Below are positions 23,301 to 34,780 of a DNA stretch of 64,000 bases, one piece after another. The stretch lies in contig OY855910.1 of NCBI GenBank assembly GCA_963693305.1, forward strand, positions 17,320,862 through 17,384,861, given 5' to 3'. The stretch comes from Meandrina meandrites. Its lineage: Eukaryota; Cnidaria; Anthozoa; Scleractinia; Meandrinidae. The notes beneath the pieces are model-generated. The model was not told the origin of the DNA. It made no database searches and worked only from the letters and a program-made list of their open reading frames with translations. Position 1 is the stretch's first letter. The number at the start of each line of letters is the position of its first letter. Position numbers and translations under genes: made by a program.

Positions 23301-26040
23301 CTTGCAGTAATTTGTGTTTGTTGATAATCGCTCAGCTAATAGACAAATACACATTCAATTTCAACTCTTGAAGCATCACTGATCAGCAACAATTTTTTGG
23401 GCAGAAATACTTGGCTGTAATCCAAACCCTTCAATCTTGTTGAGATTTGACCAGTTCTCAGTTTAATTTGATGCAAAAATCACCCAGCTTATAGTAAAAA
23501 AAATAAGGTATGTAAAATGTTAGGTAAAATAATATTGTAGAAACATTAATCCCCAAATTCCCATTAGCTCCAGGATTATAACACCTTCAACTACTTATTC
23601 ACTTCTCCTTAAACCAATATTTTTCTTAAGTTGATGCAATCTTTAGGCTACTTTAAGCAAATTCTTTCCTAGCTAGAAAATTCAGTCCCTCAGTGTAATA
23701 AATAAACAAAAAATAAAGAAAAATGCTATTCAGTGAACTGTTCTGCTGAATTTTAATAGGTGCACTTGAAATGGGCCAGGTGCTGGTTGTTCATAGGTGG
23801 ATAATGATAACAGCAGATAAATGTTAACTGAACTTAAGTTATCCAGTGAATAGCATTATCCACCTTTGAACAACTGAGCTCAGATTGAAAAGGTTAAATG
23901 GATTTTAATACCCTGTCATGAATTGAAGGTGCAATTAGAAAGAATTTTTTTTTGCTGGCTTTGAACTAACTCTCTGCAGTATAAGAATATAAGGAACTTA
24001 CCATTGATGAATGCTTGAAATTATTTATGTTGCTCTCTTACAAAATTGAATATATATAGGACCTTGGCTGGGAATACAGTATAATCTCAAAACACTGCTG
24101 CAGTGGTAGTGGTGGCATTTCTCAGCAACCTTAGTTGTGTGATAGTTTCCACTTGTAAAATATTTTATTTGAAATATATTTATAAAAATACAATTATTTG
24201 CAGTTCAGAGAATACTGAGCACAGCTGAAGTTTTAAACATGCAAATATGAGATTATGGCTGTTAAAAGTTACAATAATAAGTATTTAGGATGGTTGAACT
24301 GCTGTTGTAGAACTCAAAGGAATTTACTATTCCATTCCAAAAAATTGTATCATTAATATACAGTTTTGAGATGTGCATGTACAAGGAGAACGCCACAAAA
24401 CCATGTATGGAACACCGTACTAATAAGGGATTTGCTGGTAAAAACTTACGACTCTGGAAAATTGTCCGCCCCAAATCAATTGAATTTGATTGACATCCAT
24501 TATTTAGTTTTTGCTATGTCTGCATTTGAGTAAATTACCAAAATCAAAATTTGGTTGACACACGATTAAATTCTGTTTTCAGTGACTTTTGGTGAATGTT
24601 AACTTGTAAGTGTTATCAGCCGTGTGTGACTGGGCTGAACAAGTGCCAAGTGTGCTTGATAACATAAAGAGCATGTGAAATACCTGGGAAATTAAAGGTG
24701 TGAAATAATTATGTAAAACTCTAGATAAAAGTATATATTTTCATAGTTAAGAGAAAACAAATCAGCCCAATTGTCACCTATATAAAGAAACAAAGTTTCT
24801 TGTTTTATTTGACACGACACATGACCAGCTCTACAACGGGGTACAATTTATTGATTAAAACTGCAATGCACATGTTCGTAGCTTTGCAGCGAGGTATAAT
24901 TCTACCGTATCTCTATTTACCAAGGTGCAAACAAAATGATATGATCTCTGGATGAATTTGGGGATACATCAACACTCCGTGATTCAACTTCGGGCTTTGT
25001 TCAAAATAATTATTTTACAAACCCCAAACACTGACCCATATACGCGTTCTAAGCTAGTCTAGCTAGTCAACAAGAACTCGATACAGAAAATAGCATTAGG
25101 CCATGAAGAATTTCAGTCGTATAAATGGGACTGTGAATTGAGCACTGTGATTATTGATAATGAAAGACGCCCTAAAGATATTAATCCCACGAAAGACAGT
25201 CGTGTCGAAACAAATCGCTACAATCAAAAAGTTCTCAGACTATTCTTAAGATTATAATTGTGACCACCTTTTGCCAAAACATTTACGGCTGAAATAACGC
25301 CACTTTTTGGGATGCAATTAGAAGCTTTGGAAGACAGCGTTTGAAGCTAATCAACCCCATTCTGAGATTTTCTGAAGCTACGAAATCACTTATTTCTTCC
25401 AGAAAATCGCCCGGAAACTGGTTGGTGTGTTGGTGGGTAATTCTACACGACCTTTCTATAAATTCGGTCGTCTGCCAAAGATGTTTTTCAAAAGATATAG
25501 CAACGACGAGGGAAAGAATATTTCTTTTACTTTGAAACGAACACAATCAAGCACGAGCAAAAATCGCAGAGCTTTAACAACAGACGAATGTCGAAGAAAC
25601 TAATTTTAATAACGCTCGTAGCTTGCTGTGAAAATTAAATTGTGTCGTGTATATGTAGTTTAACTTAAGCTTAAAAGAAACAGCGAGGCTACTTCAGCTG
25701 AAAAGTGAAATTCGCACTGTCTTCTAACATATATTTTGATCTGCTGTGTTTCTCACCACAATCAATTTTAGTAATGGCGTAGAAAACGCTATTTCCAGCA
25801 TGGATAGTGCTATCTTGTGTTCTCCTAGATAAACAAACGCCAAACGCGTAAAGAAAGTGGACGCAAATTTGGCCCGCTGAAAAAGGCCATAAGCCTCCTT
25901 TTGTCGACTCAATTTAAGATTCAAAGCTGCGTTTAAGGTGAACTTACTTTTCTATCCTTGTTGTTCGTCTGTTGTAGAGTCACTGGATTCACGACTATCT
26001 GCTGTACGGGCATCGTTTTCGCCTCTCGGAACACCAACAT
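20383..26040 (-). CDS. MARCHF8-like: MARCH1/8-type RING-CH E3 ubiquitin-protein ligase, three exons
   Basis: Exons on the minus strand are 26040-25948, 22548-22237 and 20697-20383, all joined in phase 0 with GTAAGT/CAG and GTTAGT/TAG junctions, giving 239 aa. A second in-frame ATG at 26013 gives an MPVQQI start like the MPLHQI of vertebrate MARCH8 and may be the true start. The RING-CH domain is at about residues 72-120 with the C4HC3 ligands CRIC, CLC, H-x2-C and CELC. Two membrane segments follow (core [18 protein letters not shown] and [17 protein letters not shown]), then a short tail with YVQLWKRL. The middle exon end to the end of exon 3 is very close to human MARCH1/8. Family members ubiquitinate membrane proteins and send them from the surface and endosomes to lysosomes. 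The C-terminus ends soon after the last helix, shorter than in vertebrates. An extra small exon in the 3.4 kb first intron cannot be excluded. Confidence 0.88.
21560..21949. mobile_element. TTAA-flanked MITE, family A copy 1
   Basis: Ends read TTAAAGGGGCTTTGTCACGG and CCGTGACAGAGCTCCTTTAA. The body shares long stretches with 41567-41869 (for example AACAGTTTCGGTGCTCTAAT in opposite orientation). It lies in the last intron of the MARCH-like gene. Confidence 0.8.
22549..25947. other. First intron of the MARCH-like gene
   Basis: No exon with convincing splice sites or similarity was found. The minus-strand frame 25283-25546 (87 codons) is the best-looking open stretch but has no recognised family. 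Confidence 0.5.
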
Positions 26041-26279
26041 TGAATGGTCAATTCAACCTTCCCTTCACCCAAGACACCATAAATTCCTTCGCCTGCACTC
26101 CATTGAACTTCTACTTCTTTTTTGTCGTGGATAAAGCGTAGAACCTAGAAGGAGAAGCGTATACGGAACAGTAGCCTCTGCGACGATTTAACTCCAAAAA
26201 GATGGCGGATATGTGGAACCCCAAAGCTGTCAGGAGCGACTGAAATAACATTGTGACGTTGAGTAATATCTGCAATGTG

Positions 26280-26289
26280 ATTGGCCAAT
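26280..26289. promoter_or_regulatory. Palindromic CCAAT box upstream of the MARCH-like gene
   Basis: ATTGGCCAAT reads as a CCAAT box on both strands, about 240 bases upstream of the first MARCH ATG. NF-Y would be the expected factor. The 26045-26290 stretch is a plausible promoter and 5' UTR. Confidence 0.35.
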
Positions 26290-26299
26290 TTGCTGATGT

Positions 26300-28900
26300 G
26301 TTTAGAAATGAGATTCGGCTCAGCATTTTGAGCCAACGCAAACAGGGAAAATTTTTGACGAACATCCTGTCTGCGAAGCCAGATCAGAGACAAGTTTTTA
26401 ATATTCAAAGGCTACCTACCTTGACAAATCTTTCTCCGTGGGATGTTCTTGTCTCTCAGAACGCTCAAATTTTCACAACAGTCGAGATTTTGTTGACGGG
26501 AAGTTCAATTCGTTAATCGTGAACGAATGGAATACACCTCGATATTGCACCTGTTCAGACCTTTTCCGTAATATTTCAAAAGTCCTGTCAAATTCAAAGC
26601 CTTTGACCGACGGTTTTCAATAAATTTAATTTCGCCGTCTCATTCATAGTCTTTTACCCATAAATCTGTAGGAAAAATGAAAAACAGAACAAAAACTCTG
26701 CAATTCAATTCATGACCCCTGAAATCGGCTCGAAATCGTCAAAAGTAATAATGGCAAAACCGTATTCACATCTGAAATTATTTTAGAATACGGGCTCAAT
26801 TTCACAACCCGCCAAGCTTGCCAGTTTGAAATACATTTTGAACACGGAAATTGTATTTGGTTTCTAAGCATGATGCAGTACAAGATAATTAGTTGCAAAT
26901 ATTGCACATGCAATATGTCTAAACTTTTCTCTCCCGACCCCTGACAGAGTCGAAAAACAGAAGAATTTTTAATACCACGGAAAACTAAATGTAAACCATC
27001 AAAAAAATTTTCTGAACCATTGCTGGGCTATAAAAATTATATTATACACGTAGATAAACAAAAAGGTTTTTGGGCGTACGAAAGCGAAAATGCAATTGTA
27101 GACGAACAGAAACAATATAAGACAAAGCCGCTTTACTTTCCAAGAAAAGAATTGTGCATCGATATAACATATATGTTGTGGTTTAGTGGTCTGGTGTATT
27201 CGGACTAAAAAGGCTGACCGTGAATTAGTTTGGTTTTTCGTCGGCCTTTATTTGAAAAATACTGAACTCTACAAACTCCAAAGCCTAAAGCCTGAAAAAA
27301 CGTTCCACTTAGCATTTGATTATGAAAATTGTGAAGTTAATAAACCTCGGTAGGCGTTTCATAAAACAATTTCAAACCACGTTTGAAACAAATTTGAAAC
27401 AATTTAAGCTTGGCATGGTACTTTTTATATGGGTTTTGGCAAAACAAACGAGAATAAGGAAAAGAGAGGTTCGTCTTTAATTTTTTCTTTGAAAGTTAGA
27501 TACTTGGAGACACTGACGTGTTTTTTTATTTCTATTTTATACTGAACTCTCTTTCGTCGTTTTACAATTTAATAAATTGAACAGGCGCCGACGAAATCTG
27601 ATTTTCACCAGGGGTTAGCACACTAAAGTTCTCCGCATTGACTCATACACTCATACTGATTCAAGACAACATAATGAAGAGATTCCTTTGGATGCTAATA
27701 TAATTTGAAACCGAAAGGTATTTTCTCCCATAGTGTCATGCCCACAAAAGACGACTTTTAAAAACGCGGTGCAGTCACAACAGACCGATCGAAGACACGA
27801 CTTTGCTTCCTAGCGGCACATTCATCTATCAAGCCCCGCATGTTTCAAAACCACGTGAGGACGAGAAACTGATAAATTAATAATGCTAATGACATCAGCA
27901 AAGCAGACATCTGATAAAGAACAAGAAAGCTAATTAACCGTAGAATGTGACATTCAAATAAATTTATAGCAATCATTACGGAGACTTCATGAATGAGAAC
28001 CAATCAGAATGCAGCATTCGTAGCAAATATTGTCCTGTCGGTTCGTTCACGCCCTGAGGACAGGAATAACTTATTGGTAGATGCAACTGAAATTGAACAA
28101 ACCCTGTATGCGGGGAATATTGGAATATTTGCACGGTCGATAAACTTGCACTGAAGGAAAGAACTCTCCAAATTTTTCTCTGATATGCGCCAAACAAGGT
28201 TATTAATAGAATTCACCCCAAAATACGCGAAGGTTGTTGGAAGCCACAATGGAGAGCTCACACCAAATTCCTGAATATTTTTCCACCTTTAGCCGAAGAC
28301 TTAAGAGTATTATTGAAAAATGTCCGAAGATTTTCCCGAAAGCGCTGTTTGAACGTTTTCGACCATTTTCCGAACATTTCCGAAGATTGTCCAAGACCTC
28401 CGAAGATATAATAAAACATTTTTTCACATGTAATTTCTTTAAACCTTATTATTAAAGAAAACTAATGTGAGAACGCTAGAAAAAATTATCGGCGAAAGTT
28501 TTTCTTTGTTTTTATCCCAGCGTTTGTATCAAGGAGGACGAGCAATGGAAAGTAGTTTTATTGTTTGTATAAAATAATAAACAAATAAACATTGATTTGC
28601 CATTTTCTGTTATAAGCAGTTTTCATCCAATCGTAGCGCGCGTTTAATGTTAAATTTTTCATTAAAATAAGTTACAAGTTACTTTATGACGTGAATAAGA
28701 AAGCTGTTTATTCTGTTAGTAGTATCATTGGTTCAAACGAATACTCCGCCCATGTTGTGATCATTCATAGCTTAAAAATCTCTCTCAAACAGCTGCTGTA
28801 CAGTAATGTTCTTGGCGTTTTACGTTCGTTTGTTGGATCACATAATAAAATCTATCCTCACATTAACTTAATGTGACACATCCCCTCGAAACTTGGAGAA
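26300..28900. other. Intergenic, no gene recognised
   Basis: Only short frames. A purine-rich stretch at 28270-28410 repeats CGAAGA and TTTCCGAA units and yields low-complexity Phe/Arg/Ser frames, which looks like a degenerate short repeat rather than a gene. Confidence 0.4.
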
Positions 28901-28939
28901 AGAAAAAAAATGAAATTTGGACGCATGCAGTTTAACTGT

Positions 28940-28975
28940 TATTAGCTCAGCTGTAAAAACGATTTCCTGAAATCA
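28940..28975 (+). promoter_or_regulatory. Conserved upstream block shared with the 33.2 kb gene
   Basis: TTAGCTCAGCTGTAAAAACG is also present as TTAGCTCAGCTGTGAAAAGC near 33030, followed by GATTTC in both. It lies about 200 bases upstream of the first ATG in one case and 155 in the other. It contains the E-box CAGCTG. Confidence 0.4.
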
Positions 28976-29140
28976 TCAAAAAATCATTTTAAAAAAGCTA
29001 ATAATTTACACACAGCCACTCAAAGCTTTTAAAAACGCTTAGAACATCGCCTGGCTAAGGTTACTATTTTAAAGCCTGTTTTTGGCTTTTCAAAAGTGTC
29101 CTCTATCTTGAATGGTTCGTCGGTTAATCCGCTGGCCATA

Positions 29141-31258
29141 ATGAAGTGTCATGGACAAATGGAGACCATTTATATGGGGATATTTATCGTCCTGGTGTTT
29201 AAATTTGTCAACCCGATTCCATTTACCTCAAGGACGGAGCGGATGGAAAGAGGTAGCACTGACTGTGAGAATACTGATTATTAACTTAGATCTGGGATAG
29301 GCTTAGTGGCAGCGGAAAGGAAAGGTGAGCGTGGGGGGGGGGGGGGGGGGAGGGGACAAAAAGATCCTCCTTTTTTGCCCCACCCCCCACCATATATTAA
29401 CGCCAGACTACTTTTGACCTACTAGGCTCGAGAAAAATGTACGAAGATGTTTAGAAGTACAGTTTAGTTATTAGCAGCCATGGGCAGAATTTCTCCTTAA
29501 CTCCATGCACCATCAAAAGTGTATATAGTTACTTTAAACGTACATTTGTTCCCAACAAGCTGACAGAAATTTTGATTCATTGCTATGTTCAACTTGGAGA
29601 TTGGAATAAAGAAAACGTATGTATCTTGATAAATTCGGCACGTCAAGTTTCAAAACGTTTTATAATTATTCTATAGTTATATGCACCCCATTACTAGAGT
29701 TATAAGCCATCCAATGAAACGTCTGTCGACGCTACGGGTTATAACAGGGACTGGCGTCTTCATCAAAGCGTCGCTAACAACTGTCGCAGTATTCTGTTTG
29801 GCGAAATAAACCTCCCGAAATACATGTAGCCCACAAACGGCGACAGCTTCCCTCAAATTCGCATTACTAGAAGGGGAGGGGTGTTGGAAAACCAGGTTGC
29901 TGGGGGGGGGGGGGGGTTGGAGGGTGGGGGTGAGGGAGATGCGGGGGCGGGGGCGGGGGCGGGGTGGAGGAGGTTATGAAGTAAACTCAAGGCCAGGATG
30001 GGGTGCATGCCAAGGTAAAATAAAATTAGTCACTCAATGAGGGGTTAGAATTTAATTTCAAATATAATGTGTACATATTAGTTTGGGGCATTGACATTAA
30101 ATTCTACTAAATGCACCATATCTACTGCAAGAAAGCACGTGATAGGGGCTTCGTTTTAATTAAATCTTTTGTTAAACATTGAACAGTATGGAAGCTTTAA
30201 AGAGTATGACAGAGAAAAGTACAGTCCCTTCAGGTTTAACTATAAGCTAAACGAACGCTTCGTGTGTTTGCTTCCAGTGAAAGGGTTGACGTTCTCAAGT
30301 GCTATCTCATCTTTAACTGATTTCAATACGTTCCAATATGATTATCATCGGTTATTTTGTATAGCCGGACTTCTTAATTGCAAACTTAAGTCCTTGCCAA
30401 GCTCTGCAGCTTCTCCAGAAAGCAGTTTGAATGCAGCAGGTCACACAAACAAGCTTTGTCCTTTTTGAGGTATAAAAAATGAACAAACTTGCTGACTCCG
30501 TTCAGGTATCCCATTTATTCTCTGGTTCCTGGTCGTTTTCAAGGATTGCTTCTGTAACTGCTATCTAAGGAACACTTACGAAGGGAGTATAGAGCGTTTT
30601 CATATGACGTCACGGCAGCCATATTGGTGTTCCAAAACAAAGAAACGGCGGCCATATTGGTGTACCAAGCCATTCCTCTGGGAATTAAACTCAATTTTTA
30701 TGCAAAAATCGTCTTTTGTTTTTGCGAAACAATATGGCCGCTGGTCACGTGAGTGAAAACGCTCTATCACCTCACTTTTTGCTCCACAAAGTTCACTTTG
30801 TAGCCCGCTACGTACCTCTTGGTAATTTTTGCACAGTCCCTTAATTAAGCTACTTAGTTTGTTTTAAACATTATACCGTCTTGCTGTCAAATCTTTCTGC
30901 CGCACACTGGGGTAGCGCTTGTCACACCGTTCTCTCAGACAGTTCCCACCAGTTTATACGTGCTACTTCTCTATGCACACTGTAAGCATTTGCTCAAAGT
31001 TGATAAAGCAAAGTTTCTAAGATCACGAAGAATCTGGGGTGGAAGCGGAATCATGACACGAAGAAGGTGACTCGGAGGACATTTTTGCTAACAGGACATT
31101 GCTCCCGCGCTCTTTCACAAACTTTTGAGGAAATAGATCAAGGGACCGACGAGGAGTACCGGGAGCCAGCGTTAAGGGCCAGCGTGCGCATCCTTGCTGC
31201 TCAGGACTTTTCGCGTCATTTAGCGCGCGCATACAAAACATTACAAGATTTCCTTTAG
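29141..31258 (+). CDS. Candidate two-exon gene for a small secreted helical protein (91 aa), paralogue 1
   Basis: Proposed exons are 29141-29252 and 31095-31258, joined in phase 1 (GAAAGAG|GTAGCA donor, TTTTTGCTAACAG|GA acceptor). Exon 1 gives a short secretory leader (METIYMGIFIVLVFKF) and a basic linker. Exon 2 gives one Cys (GHCSRALSQTF) and an amphipathic-looking helix region ending RILAAQDFSRHLARAYKTLQ and DFL. AATAAA follows the stop by 17 bases (31276-31281), strong support for exon 2 as a terminal exon. The leader resembles that of the 33185 gene, and exon 2 resembles the 33663-33895 segment. The weak points are the GTAGCA donor and the 1.8 kb intron, which contains a MITE. No family was recognised. 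Confidence 0.4.
29334..29351. repeat. Poly-G tract
   Basis: An uninterrupted G run of about 18 bases followed by AGGGG; a second run lies at about 29906-29918. Confidence 0.8.
29941..29966 (+). repeat. GGGGGC tandem repeat, G-quadruplex candidate
   Basis: Four G-runs of four or five separated by single C bases fit a parallel G-quadruplex. It lies in the proposed intron of the 29141 gene. Confidence 0.6.
30589..30767. mobile_element. MITE family B, copy 1
   Basis: Ends read ATAGAGCGTTTTC and GAAAACGCTCTAT. The body, including CGTCACGGCAGCCATATTGG, is almost identical to 35052-35229. Confidence 0.85.
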
Positions 31259-31275
31259 GCTAAGCTCGGCAAGAA

Positions 31276-31281
31276 AATAAA
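31276..31281 (+). terminator. Poly(A) signal after the 31095-31258 exon
   Basis: AATAAA 17 bases downstream of the stop codon. Confidence 0.55.
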
Positions 31282-31299
31282 TGGTCGTTTTCTTCTAAA

Positions 31300-33020
31300 C
31301 GAGAAAGTAACCCTCATTTTTTAATGCACTTATTTAAAGGACATACGGTTGACTACAATATATCGCTAAAATTCTACTTTGAGATCTTTTTATTTGAATG
31401 CTGTAAATAAACATATGTTTAGGTTATGCTGCTTATGTGCGCACGCAGCAAAATCTTTAATTTCTGTCATGATCTTAAGTTCAATTGAAATAGTTTGTAA
31501 TGTAAGATCAAAGTCTATTCTGTTGAACTGCTTCAATATTTTAATGCAAGAAATGATTTTCTTCTAGAAATAATAGTTCCCCATTCGGATCACTAGGGTT
31601 CCTAACATAAACCTCATGGGTCATATGTTTACTATAATAGCCATCCAGCTAGGTTGCACAAAAACGAGCACGGTGACTTCCATTTTTTATTACATTTTTG
31701 TAATGCTCATAACATAATTATAAACTGGACCAGGTTTTAGAGAATTTTAAATGCTCTTTCTTTTTCAAAGGAATCACCTTAACAACTGTGGAAAATAATT
31801 CTGGTTTTCGAGCATTGACATCACTCTGAGCAACGCGTGCGCGTGCCCAATTTCCCCGCGATTTTAAGACGCACGACTAATCGTCGACTAATCTCGTACC
31901 GAGACCTCACTCTGTCTCCCGCTTGGCCGTGGGAGATCTGGGTACGAGATTAACGCACGACCTTATCACGTGTGAAAGTCCAGTGTACAGGTTGTTGTTT
32001 CCCAATTGAGTTGTTTTGTTTTGTTTCTCTTGGGATTCATGATTTCGTCGTGGAAAGAGGAAAAAACATTTTATTTGCGGTGAAAAACTGGCTAGTAAAA
32101 CAAAACGGCGGCTTTGTAGGCGGTAGTTTTGATTTTAGAATTTTGATGACGTTGCATGCATATGCAGGCTGTGAATAATGTGCACAGGTGCGCTTTCGCC
32201 ATTCCAATCATGTGACAAGCTGTCGAGGTGTGTCATCTTGGTCAGTGGAGTTGCTACGCAACGAGGGCCTTCGCAACGTTAATCGACAATCAAATTTCGG
32301 CAACCGCTAACCCAGAATTCTAAATTTTTCCTGTGGATGATGCAAATGCTCTCGGAAAAGTTTTCATAAAGTATTGTATAGTTTTTGGTATTTGTATTTT
32401 ATGTTGGTTGGTCAACTGACACGCAAAAATCAGCCAGAGGTTGATGGACACATGGCAAGTGAATTCTCTTTTTTATTGAAGAACACAGGCGTAGACAAAA
32501 CATGGATGCATTTTTATTTTTATCTTTTATACAATTTTATTTCAGTGACTTATCTGTAAACGAACCAAATGCATCGATCAGTAAGATCAGGTAGCTAAAT
32601 TAATTGATCGATCGGCCATCCTTTTGTTAAGAAACAATTTTCAGGCAATCACAGAGCACGCATGTCGTATCTTGGCGATTTGTGTAACAATGGGTTGGTC
32701 TTTTATAGTGGTCTTGCAATAAAAATAAAAACGCTTTCTTGTTTATGATCAGCTGTAAGATTCTATTGGTTAAGTTTAGCACTCTTTTCCTAGAAGCAAA
32801 AAGAGTTCCAATTTTTTGATCGGGTGGGAGTTAACTTGTTAGATGTTTTATTCGTTCGTGGGTGATGGATGCAAGGAAGGTAATTATATATTTTCTTATA
32901 CTGTTGCTTTAACAATATTCTCACCGTACACATTATACACTTGTTGCATAAATCAATATGACGCAACTCGCTTGACAGTTGGACAAGAAAAGTAAACACG
33001 ACATTTTGAACCATCAAGAA
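31300..33020. other. Intergenic, no gene recognised
   Basis: Contains a short GC-rich stretch at 31830-31960 with two inverted TCTCGTACC/GGTACGAGAT blocks (31889-31898 and 31940-31950) and no supported coding region. Confidence 0.4.
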
Positions 33021-33184
33021 AAAGTATGTTAGCTCAGCTGTGAAAAGCGATTTCTAAAACTATCGCAAGATCTTTCAAATCACAACAGACAGTGTGGAAG
33101 CTTGGGCCACCCTGCTGTTATATTGGCTCGGGTTACCATCAACAGTGCAGTTTTGAATGATTTGTTGGGAAATCACTGATTACC

Positions 33185-33895
33185 ATGAAGTTTAACAGAA
33201 TGAAGTTTATTTATATTGGAATATTTATCATCCCCTTGCTAAAATTCATCACACCGAGTCCAGTTTATCCATGGCCGAAGCAGCTGGATGGCGATAAAGA
33301 GGCTCCGATCAACGGGCAAAAACCGAAACCTTCAATTCCTCCATGGGCGAAGGAAAACGGACGTGGTAAATGTAACAGTTGCTTTTTCACGATTATGTTC
33401 GATTTACAGTGAAAACACATTAATTCTGCATTGTAATGACCACTGAGGTAAATAACCACAAAGTATTCATTTATGGGCATTGGTGCACTTGAAATATATT
33501 CAAACTTAAGAAGCTTACAGACTGTGCCTACACGTTGGAATACAACCCAACATTGAGGAGGCAACTTTTTAATTTCAGTGCATCAAAAGCAATTTTTTTT
33601 GTAGGAAGCTCTCTTCCGTTTTCTTGTTTTGTTTTTGAATTGTGCATTCATTGGTAAGCCAGCGACCAAAATATATTTTGTTATGTTTGTGATTGGGGTA
33701 CTGACTAAAAATTGTTGGAACAGCTTGATAAAATTCTGCGAGGTCAATCTGAAATGGACAAGTTTTCGCTTGAAGAGTAGAAGAAATACTTTTGCTAAAG
33801 AAGCCGTGTCCTATTTGACCGCCAATGATCGCTTGATTGCGAGAAACTTTAAAAAGTGGGGCAAAATTTATAAATGCTGGTGTCTGTGTAAGTAG
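33185..33895 (+). CDS. Candidate small secreted protein gene, paralogue 2 (second exon uncertain)
   Basis: Exon 1 (33185-33365) encodes MKFNRMKFIYIGIFIIPLLK, a leader close to that of the 29141 gene, then a Pro/Trp-rich linker (SPVYPWPK, SIPPWAKENGR). The donor GGACGTG|GTAAAT is phase 1, at the same position relative to the leader family as in paralogue 1. The second exon could start at 33663 (CCAG|CG), which keeps the frame open to 33895 and gives KNCWNSLIKFC and LTANDRLIARNFKKWGKIYK, similar to paralogue 1's exon 2, with a Cys-rich end (CWCLCK). A stronger acceptor at 33604 (TTTTTTTTGTAG) would instead give a short tail ending SCFVFELCIHW. If no splicing occurs, the frame stops at 33412. 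No family was recognised. Confidence 0.4.
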
Positions 33896-33899
33896 GGAA

Positions 33900-34360
33900 A
33901 AAACCTCTCGACACAAGGCCGGTAAGAATGGTCAACAGACGGATCGTGGGTTTGTGTCCTTCCGCAGATACTCGGTATTCCTTGAGGTTGATAAAATTGA
34001 AATGTAGAGGCGTTGGTAGGAACACTGCAGAATAAGATGAAAAACCGTGCATATATGAGATAAGGCTGAAAACCAACAAGAAATACAAGTGCCATACGAC
34101 GACGAAAGAACCACGCAACCAAGTATAACAACAAACTGAAAGCTGGTCAAAGCTAAAGACCAGGACTAAACTTGAACCAACGGTAACTACGGAAAGAGGC
34201 GCACCCCTCTCTACACGGCGGTGGCAGCCCACTGAAATGGGACTGGGGTATTGCCTTCCTGCTAAAACTGAGCAACGCGGAGAAAAAGACCAAGTGAAAT
34301 TTTTTCGGGGTTTCAAAGGCCTCATGAGAAGAAACTCGTCAAACGTTTTTGACTTGATCA
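33900..34360. other. Uncharacterised segment with a long antisense open frame
   Basis: A 170-codon minus-strand frame (33849-34361) covers this stretch. It is hydrophobic with mixed composition, and three frames are open together, which suggests a dispersed repeat rather than a gene. Confidence 0.35.
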
Positions 34361-34780
34361 TTATTATTCAAAGTCTTGTCGTTAGCCTCCCACGCAAACG
34401 TTTTTTTTTTAATGGGACAATCGCCTTAATGGGACAATCGCCCCAGCAAATGACTGTGTGTGGCACTTGTCGTTGCGAGAATCGAAAAGACATGATTTCA
34501 AATAAAATATGCGACACAATCATTCTTACGGGCGAGATGAAATGACTTCTGACCGCCCTTTTGACGATCAGCATGATGTTCAATTTAATTTCTTTTTTTT
34601 GGCAAGTGCAAACCTCAGTCATAAACTTGCTAACGCAGATTAGTTCCACGATTCGTAACCTAAGTGGAGCCTTTGTGAAAAACACATGCCAAATACAGAC
34701 ATGCACGGAGACTGAAATTGTCATGAAATTTGAACAGCTTCAGTAAAGTCAACTTAACCTGTTTTAAAAGACGTCAGAAA

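Noticed and set aside
30169..30468. 99-codon plus-strand frame between the two proposed exons of the 29141 gene
   Set aside because: It could be an extra exon, but its acceptor (GAACAG) does not match the phase needed and it resembles nothing in the paralogue.
31023..31241. 72-codon minus-strand frame with a plausible composition
   Set aside because: The plus-strand exon on the same bases has a good acceptor, a stop and a nearby AATAAA, so the minus frame is likely its shadow.
33849..34361. 170-codon minus-strand frame
   Set aside because: Several frames are open over the same bases and the product resembles no family; more like repeat sequence.
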